Source: Christensenellaceae bacterium (GTDB lineage Bacteria; Bacillota; Clostridia; Christensenellales; Borkfalkiaceae). From it: a stretch of DNA of 9,801 nucleotides. Each line of letters begins with the position of its first letter. The stretch's first letter is position 1. The translations under genes were made by a program, and so were the position numbers. Positions 6,142 through 9,801 of this stretch are shown here, in pieces. The DNA lies in contig CAOMHR010000048.1 of NCBI GenBank assembly GCA_948482865.1, forward strand, positions 1-9,801, given 5' to 3'. The notes beneath the pieces are model-generated. The model saw only the letters and a list, made by a program, of their open reading frames with translations, ran no database searches and had not been told where the DNA came from.

Positions 6142-6635
6142 ATGGAAACTTCCTTAAATCTCTTACCGTTTACAACGATTTTCGCGCCGTCTACGTCTAT
6201 ATCCTTAATCACACCGTCTGCGGCGGCAAACGTAATTTCTTTGCCGTCCTTTGAAAGGGTGTATATATCCGTCTTTGCGGGCGTGACCGCCGTCACTTCG
6301 CCTATATATGCGCCGTTTTCGTTTTCCACGCGGCAGCCTATCAGATCTACTATGTAGTACCTGCCTTCGGGAAGGTCGGGCGCGTCTTCGCGGTTGGCGG
6401 TTATTTCCTTTCCGCGCAGAAGTTCAGCGGCGTTTCTGTCGGCTACGCCCTTTAAAGCGAGATAGCCGATATCGCCCTGCGCCCGCACGGAAAATACGGA
6501 GTATTCCGCCCCGTCTATATACACGGTTTTAAACGCCTTTAAATTTTCGGCGGAGTCGGTCAGCGCCCTGACCTTTATTTCGCCGCGGATGCCCTGCGGT
6601 TTTAAAACCGTGGCGATTGTAAGCGGTGCTTTCAT
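6138..6635 (-). CDS. rimM: 16S rRNA processing protein RimM
   Basis: 165 residues, family-typical. RimM binds S19 and helps mature the 3' (head) domain of the 30S subunit. The N-terminal RimM domain carries LKPQGIRGEIKVRALTD at 11-27; the C-terminal PRC-barrel has GRYYIVDLIGCRV at 91-103, IGEVTAV at 111-117 and the closing DVDGAKIVVN at 147-156. It starts at ATG 6635 directly against the khpA stop (TAAATG), with an AAAAGG site inside khpA, and its own stop overlaps trmD by 4 bases. The rpsP-khpA-rimM-trmD order is the standard bacterial arrangement. Confidence 0.97.
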   Translation of the reverse strand: MKAPLTIATVLKPQGIRGEIKVRALTDSAENLKAFKTVYIDGAEYSVFSVRAQGDIGYLALKGVADRNAAELLRGKEITANREDAPDLPEGRYYIVDLIGCRVENENGAYIGEVTAVTPAKTDIYTLSKDGKEITFAAADGVIKDIDVDGAKIVVNGKRFKEVSI

Positions 6636-6881
6636 TTAAGCCTTTTCTTTTATTTCGATAAGATACTTCTTGCTGTCGCGCGGGGTGGAAGCCTTGACAA
6701 GCGTTCTCAGAGCCTTGGCTATTTTGCCCTGCTTGCCGATTACCTTGCCCATATCCGCTTCTTCCAAAAGCACGGTAAGCTCAACCGCGTTTTCGGTTTC
6801 GTTGGTCTTATACTCTATTTTGTCCTTATGCTCGGCAAACTGTTCGACCACGAATTTAACCAGTTTTTCTATCTTTTCCAT
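6636..6881 (-). CDS. khpA: KH-domain RNA-binding protein KhpA (YlqC)
   Basis: 81 residues forming one type II KH domain. The GxxG RNA-binding loop is seen in GKVIGKQGKIAKALR at 45-59 (Gly49-Lys-Gln-Gly52), and DSKKYLIEIKEKA at 69-81 is the closing strand. KhpA forms dimers and pairs with KhpB (Jag/EloR) in Firmicutes, where it affects RNA and cell elongation. The start ATG 6881 is 6 nt after the rpsP stop, and its AAGGAA site lies in the last rpsP codons. Its place between rpsP and rimM is highly conserved. Confidence 0.96.
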   Translation of the reverse strand: MEKIEKLVKFVVEQFAEHKDKIEYKTNETENAVELTVLLEEADMGKVIGKQGKIAKALRTLVKASTPRDSKKYLIEIKEKA

Positions 6882-6887
6882 TACAGT

Positions 6888-7184
6888 TTATTCCTTCTTT
6901 TTCTTATCGTTGGTCTTGGGAGCGGAAAGTTTTTTGCTCTGTTCAAGCGCGCCTGCTTTTACAAGATAGCTCTTTACCGTTTCGGTAGGCTGAACGCCCT
7001 TTGCAAGCCAAGCCTTCGCCTTTTCAACGTCGATATTGATTTCCGCGGGGGTTTTAAGGGGGTCTACGTAACCGATTTTATCGATGTACTCGCCCGACTG
7101 CGCCTTGCGCGAATCGATAACAACTACGCGGTAGAAAGGGCTCTTTTTGTCGCCCATTCTTGTAAGTCTCATTTTAACTGCCAT
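6888..7184 (-). CDS. rpsP: 30S ribosomal protein S16
   Basis: 98 residues. S16 is an early-binding 30S protein that contacts the 5' domain of 16S rRNA. The N-terminus KMRLTRMGDKKSPFYRVVV (4-22) and the EYIDKIGYVDPLK stretch at 32-44 are family hallmarks. The last 15 or so residues are a Lys-rich tail (SAPKTNDKKKKE), a common variable extension. The ATG at 7184 follows a strong AGGAGA site in an A/T-rich leader. It is the first gene after a 127-nt gap downstream of ffh, and it is tightly followed by khpA. Confidence 0.98.
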   Translation of the reverse strand: MAVKMRLTRMGDKKSPFYRVVVIDSRKAQSGEYIDKIGYVDPLKTPAEINIDVEKAKAWLAKGVQPTETVKSYLVKAGALEQSKKLSAPKTNDKKKKE

Positions 7185-7241
7185 TTTGATTTTCTCCTAT
7201 TTATATAAAAATTTTATTTTTTTCTTGTTTAATATTTACGC

Positions 7242-7288
7242 CGTAAATTTTCAATGACGGATTAATTTCGCCCGTCAGAAAATTTACG
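7242..7288 (-). promoter_or_regulatory. Large hairpin between ffh and rpsP
   Basis: An 11-bp arm pair (7242-7252 with 7278-7288, core GTAAATTTTC/GAAAATTTAC) is extended by an inner 6-bp pair (7255-7260 with 7272-7277, TGACGG/CCGTCA), with a 2-nt bulge and an 11-nt loop. No T-run follows directly on the minus strand, so it is not a textbook terminator. Its place in the ffh-rpsP gap suggests differential expression of the SRP and ribosomal parts of the operon, by mRNA stabilisation, processing or attenuation. A TTGAAA lies in the 3' arm but lacks a good -10 at 17 nt. Confidence 0.55.
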
Positions 7289-7311
7289 TCCGCAGCAACT
7301 CACGGAAAATT

Positions 7312-8622
7312 TTAGAAAGGTAATCTGCGCTTGCCGCTCTTCAACTGCTTCATCAGCTGTTTAGTCTGCTCGAACTGTTTTAAAAGCTGGTTTATTTCCT
7401 GCACGGAAGTTCCGCTGCCCGCGGCTATGCGCTTCTTTCTCGAACTGTTTATAATTGCGGGTTCCGCGCGTTCGCGCCTTGTCATCGAAAGGATAATCGC
7501 CTTGGTGCGCTCTATCCTGTTTTCGTCAATGTCCTCCGCCTTTACCTTGCCGCCCATTCCCGGCATCATTGCAAGCAACGCCTGCGCACCGCCCATCTTT
7601 TTCATACTTTCAAACTGGGTAAGATAGTCTTCGAGAGTGAAAGTGTTTTCAAGCATCTTCTTCTGCATTACTTTGGCTTGCTCTTCGGTAACGGCTTCCT
7701 GCGCCTTTTCAATCAACGTAAGGACGTCTCCCATTCCGAGAATTCTCGAAGCCATTCTGTCGGGATAAAAGGGTTCCAGATCGGTCAGCTTTTCGCCCAC
7801 GCCGATAAATTTCACGGGTTTGCCGGTCACCGCCTTTATCGAAAGGCAAGCGCCGCCGCGGGTGTCGCCGTCCAGCTTGGTCAAAATTATACCGGTTATT
7901 TCAAGCCGCTCGTTAAAAGTTTTTGCAACGTTTACCGCAACCTGTCCCATCATACTGTCTACGGTCAGAAGGATTTCGGTCACGTCCACGGCTTTGACAA
8001 TGCTTTCAAGCTCCTGCATAAGGGCTTCGTCAATTTCAAGCCTGCCCGCCGTATCGATAACTACGGTGTCAAAGCCCATAGATTTCGCGTAATCCACCGC
8101 CTGCTTCGCGGTTTTAACGGGGTCCTGCGTGCCTTTTTCAAACACTTCCGCGCCCGCGTTTTTGCCCACTACTTTAAGCTGGTTTATTGCCGCGGGGCGG
8201 TAAATATCGCCCGCCACCAAAAGGGGCTTTTTGCCGTTCTTTTTCAAGTTGACGGCAAGTTTGCCGCACATAGTCGTCTTGCCCGCGCCCTGTAAACCGC
8301 ACATCATAATCACCGTGGGCGGCTTGGGAGATATGTTAAGTTTCTGGTTGCCCGAACCCATAAGGGTTATAAGCTCTTCGTTGACGATTTTAATGACCTG
8401 CTGGGCGGGGTTCAGGCTCTTCAGAATTTCCTGTCCCACGGCTTTTTCCGAAACGTCGGAACAGAATTTTTTCGCAACCTGAATGTTTACGTCCGCTTCC
8501 AGCAACGCTACGCGCACTTCGCGCATGGCGGTCTTTATTTCAAGCTCGGTAAGCCTGCCGCGCTTTGTAAGTTTTGAAAATATATGGTTTAATCTTTCGG
8601 ATAAAGATGCAAATGCGCCCAT
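7312..8622 (-). CDS. ffh: Signal recognition particle GTPase Ffh
   Basis: 436 residues, a little under the common 445-455. Ffh binds SRP RNA and the signal sequences of nascent membrane proteins and delivers them to FtsY. The N domain covers 1-100. The G domain has GLQGAGKTT at 109-117, DTAGR at 190-194 and TKLDGD at 248-253. The Met-rich M domain starts near 300, with a MKKMGGAQALLAMMPGMGG finger loop at 340-358 and the RNA-binding helix with SRKKRIAAGSGTSVQEIN at 394-411. The ATG at 8622 follows an AGGTGA site in the 10-nt space after ylxM. FtsY and the SRP RNA gene are not in this window. Confidence 0.98.
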   Translation of the reverse strand: MGAFASLSERLNHIFSKLTKRGRLTELEIKTAMREVRVALLEADVNIQVAKKFCSDVSEKAVGQEILKSLNPAQQVIKIVNEELITLMGSGNQKLNISPKPPTVIMMCGLQGAGKTTMCGKLAVNLKKNGKKPLLVAGDIYRPAAINQLKVVGKNAGAEVFEKGTQDPVKTAKQAVDYAKSMGFDTVVIDTAGRLEIDEALMQELESIVKAVDVTEILLTVDSMMGQVAVNVAKTFNERLEITGIILTKLDGDTRGGACLSIKAVTGKPVKFIGVGEKLTDLEPFYPDRMASRILGMGDVLTLIEKAQEAVTEEQAKVMQKKMLENTFTLEDYLTQFESMKKMGGAQALLAMMPGMGGKVKAEDIDENRIERTKAIILSMTRRERAEPAIINSSRKKRIAAGSGTSVQEINQLLKQFEQTKQLMKQLKSGKRRLPF

Positions 8623-8632
8623 AACTCACCTG

Positions 8633-8977
8633 TTATTTTGTAATTATATTCTGTAATTCGGAAATCTCTTTGCCGTATTCGGGGTGAGCGGATTTAAAAT
8701 TTTCCGCCCAGACCGCCGCGTCCGAAACCATAAAAGAAATCTCGTGCGAAACTTCGCGCAGCCTTTTTACGACGTGCAGTTTTTCTTCGTACTCTTCAAG
8801 CTGGTTTTTGCAGATTTTGAGACAGTCCGATACGGCTTGCCGCGAAATGCCTTTTTGTTCGGCTATTTCCGAAACGGTCAGATCTTTGTTAAAATATAAA
8901 TCCGTAATCTCACGCTGAACGGCGGTAAGAAGTCCGCCGTACGCGTCCCACAGCGATATGAAAGATAATTTGTCCAT
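8633..8977 (-). CDS. ylxM: YlxM-family putative DNA/SRP-associated HTH protein
   Basis: 114 residues of the YlxM/p13 family (UPF0122). It carries a sigma-70 region 4-like helix-turn-helix: LTVSEIAEQKGISRQAVSDCL at 33-53 with flanking helices. Members are encoded beside ffh in Firmicutes, and an effect on SRP activity has been described for the Streptococcus protein; in general the function is not settled. I start at ATG 8977 because the promoter's -10 box lies at 9004-9009 and the alternative ATG at 9013 would be upstream of the transcript start. The ribosome site AAAGGG is about 9 nt away. A charged coiled region (residues 57-75) follows the HTH. It is the first gene of the operon. Confidence 0.93.
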   Translation of the reverse strand: MDKLSFISLWDAYGGLLTAVQREITDLYFNKDLTVSEIAEQKGISRQAVSDCLKICKNQLEEYEEKLHVVKRLREVSHEISFMVSDAAVWAENFKSAHPEYGKEISELQNIITK

Positions 8978-9003
8978 TCCGTCAAGCCCTTTTACTTTAC
9001 AAC

Positions 9004-9032
9004 ATAATATCATTCCGCGCAGGGCTTGTCAA
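9004..9032 (-). promoter_or_regulatory. Near-consensus sigma-A promoter of the ylxM-ffh operon
   Basis: On the minus strand TTGACA (9032-9027) and TATTAT (9009-9004) are separated by exactly 17 nt. Transcription would begin near 8997, leaving a leader of about 20 nt before ylxM. Both boxes match or nearly match consensus, which fits constitutive high expression of translation and targeting genes. Confidence 0.88.
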
Positions 9033-9054
9033 GCAATTTCACTTGCCGCGGCGG

Positions 9055-9069
9055 TGTTAAATACTAACA
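9055..9069. repeat. Short inverted repeat in the divergent promoter region
   Basis: TGTTA-AATAC-TAACA is a 5-bp inverted repeat with 5-nt spacing, located upstream of the ylxM -35 box. It resembles a half-site operator in form, but it is short and could be chance. Confidence 0.25.
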
Positions 9070-9093
9070 TAAAAATTTAGTTTTTTATAATAA

Positions 9094-9118
9094 ACGGCGG
9101 CGAACGGCGGCGGACGGC
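9094..9118 (+). repeat. 10-bp-period direct repeat ACGGCGGCG(A/G)
   Basis: Two full units (9094-9103, 9104-9113) and a half unit (9114-9118) of ACGGCGGCG(A/G) are stacked head to tail. The period is about one DNA helical turn. The array ends 7 nt before the -35 box of the small plus-strand gene, a position typical of activator sites, and lies in a region that is otherwise AT-rich. Confidence 0.5.
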
Positions 9119-9125
9119 TTTTAAA

Positions 9126-9154
9126 TTGACATAGAATACGGCGAATGATAAAAT
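9126..9154 (+). promoter_or_regulatory. Consensus sigma-A promoter of the small plus-strand gene
   Basis: TTGACA (9126-9131), a 17-nt spacer and TAAAAT (9149-9154). Transcription would start near 9161. This supports ATG 9187, not the in-frame ATG at 9145, as the translation start. Confidence 0.85.
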
Positions 9155-9186
9155 ACCGCCATAACCGTAAAAGGTCAGGGGTAATT

Positions 9187-9417
9187 ATGAGCAAAGAGAT
9201 AAACGGAATAACTTACGACACGGCAAATTCAACCGCGGACAAAAAGTTCACATACGGCGTGCCGGGCGACCCCTGCGGATACGAAGAAACCTTGTACATA
9301 ACGGGCGACGGAAGATATTTCAGATACACTTACGGCGGCGCGCAGTCAAAGTATCCCGTTGAAAACATAACGCCTATCGCGCGCGAAGACGTTAAAAGCT
9401 GGATGATGTCGCACTGA
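9187..9417 (+). CDS. Small conserved-type protein of unknown function
   Basis: 76 residues, cytosolic in appearance: no signal peptide or membrane segment. The core reads ETLYITGDGRYFRYTYGG (38-55) then SKYP, and ends with ITPIAREDVKSWM. This resembles small Firmicutes hypothetical proteins with an ETLYxxxxGxYFxYxxGG...SKY...IxPLxxxxAxxW pattern, often of 50-120 residues and of no known function; I give this from memory, not a search. It is a single-gene unit with its own consensus promoter, an AGGGG site 5 nt before ATG 9187 and a strong terminator 20 nt after the stop. It is divergent from ylxM and convergent with the antiporter gene. Base composition is similar to its neighbours, so there is no sign of recent transfer. 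Confidence 0.85.
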   Translation: MSKEINGITYDTANSTADKKFTYGVPGDPCGYEETLYITGDGRYFRYTYGGAQSKYPVENITPIAREDVKSWMMSH

Positions 9418-9437
9418 CAAACCTATAACAAATACAA

Positions 9438-9467
9438 ACCGCCCGCACTAAGTCAGGTGCGGGCGGT
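9438..9467. terminator. Bidirectional terminator between convergent genes
   Basis: An 11-bp perfect stem (arms 9438-9448 and 9457-9467, core CCGCCCGCAC/GTGCGGGCGG) with an 8-nt loop. On the plus strand it is followed by ATTTTATTATTT, and on the minus strand by TTGTATTTGTT. It therefore ends both the small plus-strand gene and the antiporter gene coming from the right. Confidence 0.92.
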
Positions 9468-9477
9468 ATTTTATTAT

Positions 9478-9801
9478 TTATTCCGTAGGTTGTGCGGGTT
9501 GCGCTTCCGCAGGTGCGGTTGCGGTTTCTTCAAAGGGTTCTTCCGTTGAACCGCCACCGCCGGCAGGGGGCAAGCCGTTTTTATTTTTGCCGTATAAGAC
9601 TTTTAAAAGTATAGGCGTGAGAATAGAAGATATCAGAATGAGAAGCACGGTCATTATAACGAATTCCTGCGGCATACCCGCTTCAACTGCTTTGCCCGTG
9701 ACTATCAGCGCAACTTCGCCGCGCGCCATCATACCCACGCCGGCTATCGTGCTTTCGCGCCAGCTGTATTTAAAGCACTTTGCGACCGCGCCGCAACCGA
9801 T
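9478..9801 (-). CDS. C-terminus of a Kef/CPA2-type Na+/H+ (K+/H+) antiporter (5' end off window)
   Basis: The frame is open from 9801 to the stop at 9478, showing the last 107 residues. Residues near the right edge read AKCFKYSWRESTIAGVGMMARGEVALIV, the conserved G-x-G-M-M-x-R-G-E-V-A segment of the CPA2 exchanger family, in which the Arg/Glu cluster lies in a transport helix. A last hydrophobic helix follows (EFVIMTVLLILISSILTPIL). The protein then ends in an unusual cytoplasmic tail of about 37 residues rich in Gly, Pro, Ala and Glu, from KNKNGLPPAGGGG to QPAQPTE. Such proteins exchange cations for protons across the membrane. No TrkA-N domain follows, so it is of the short type. Ion specificity cannot be told. 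An in-frame GTG at 9738 is internal, not the start. Confidence 0.9.
   Translation of the reverse strand: MGCGAVAKCFKYSWRESTIAGVGMMARGEVALIVTGKAVEAGMPQEFVIMTVLLILISSILTPILLKVLYGKNKNGLPPAGGGGSTEEPFEETATAPAEAQPAQPTE

Noticed and set aside
7678..8295. 205-codon plus-strand open frame
   Set aside because: It is fully antisense to ffh, low in recognisable features and rich in residues expected from the complement of a GC-biased gene.
8978..9013. Longer start for ylxM at 9013
   Set aside because: That ATG is upstream of the -10 box of the operon promoter and would not be in the message.
9045..9052. GCCGCGGC palindrome
   Set aside because: An 8-bp palindrome in GC-rich sequence is expected by chance and nothing near it supports a function.
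9145..9186. Longer start for the small plus-strand gene
   Set aside because: The ATG at 9145 overlaps the promoter -10 region, and the transcript should begin near 9161; ATG 9187 has the ribosome site.
1..9801. CRISPR array, tRNA, rRNA, SRP RNA or insertion sequence
   Set aside because: I looked for regularly spaced repeats, cloverleaf patterns, the SRP RNA tetraloop hairpin and transposase frames with terminal repeats, and saw none.

Overview
This window is a housekeeping segment from a bacterium that looks like a mid-GC member of the Firmicutes, most likely Clostridia. The placement rests on gene order (a ylxM-ffh-rpsP-khpA-rimM-trmD-rbgA-rnhB-yraN-comM-dprA run), strong purine-rich ribosome binding sites, near-consensus sigma-A promoters and the presence of YlxM, KhpA and RbgA. 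I cannot name a genus. Nearly all genes lie on the minus strand and are read from right to left. I see no mobile element, phage gene, CRISPR array, tRNA or rRNA, and no obvious new multi-gene system.

Right edge (9187-9801): the 3' end of a Kef/CPA2-type cation:proton antiporter enters on the minus strand. It converges on a 76-aa plus-strand gene of unknown function, and both share one strong bidirectional terminator. The small gene has its own consensus promoter and is divergent from ylxM. The space between the two promoters holds a 10-bp-period direct repeat.

Main operon (9032 down to about 3539): a TTGACA-17-TATTAT promoter drives ylxM and ffh (signal recognition particle). After a 127-nt gap with a large hairpin come rpsP, khpA, rimM, trmD and rbgA. 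These five are tightly packed: ribosomal protein S16, a KH RNA-binding protein, a 30S maturation factor, tRNA m1G37 methyltransferase and a 50S assembly GTPase. A 109-nt gap with two inverted repeats precedes rnhB and yraN. The cluster therefore joins ribosome and tRNA maturation with protein targeting and nucleic-acid maintenance.

Left part (3508 down to 1): an orotate-phosphoribosyltransferase-like gene with an atypical PRPP loop is followed by a 117-nt hairpin-rich intergenic stretch that I cannot assign. Then comes rplS (L19) as a self-contained unit with its own promoter, a probable L19 leader RNA and its own terminator. L19 is usually encoded next to trmD, so it has been separated from it here. 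The DNA-uptake/recombination pair comM and dprA follows, and dprA runs off the left edge.

Items most worth a second look are the intergenic element at 2765-2881, the detached rplS unit, the PRTase lacking the acidic PRPP pair, the overlapping inverted repeats before rnhB, and the divergent small gene with its helically phased repeats.
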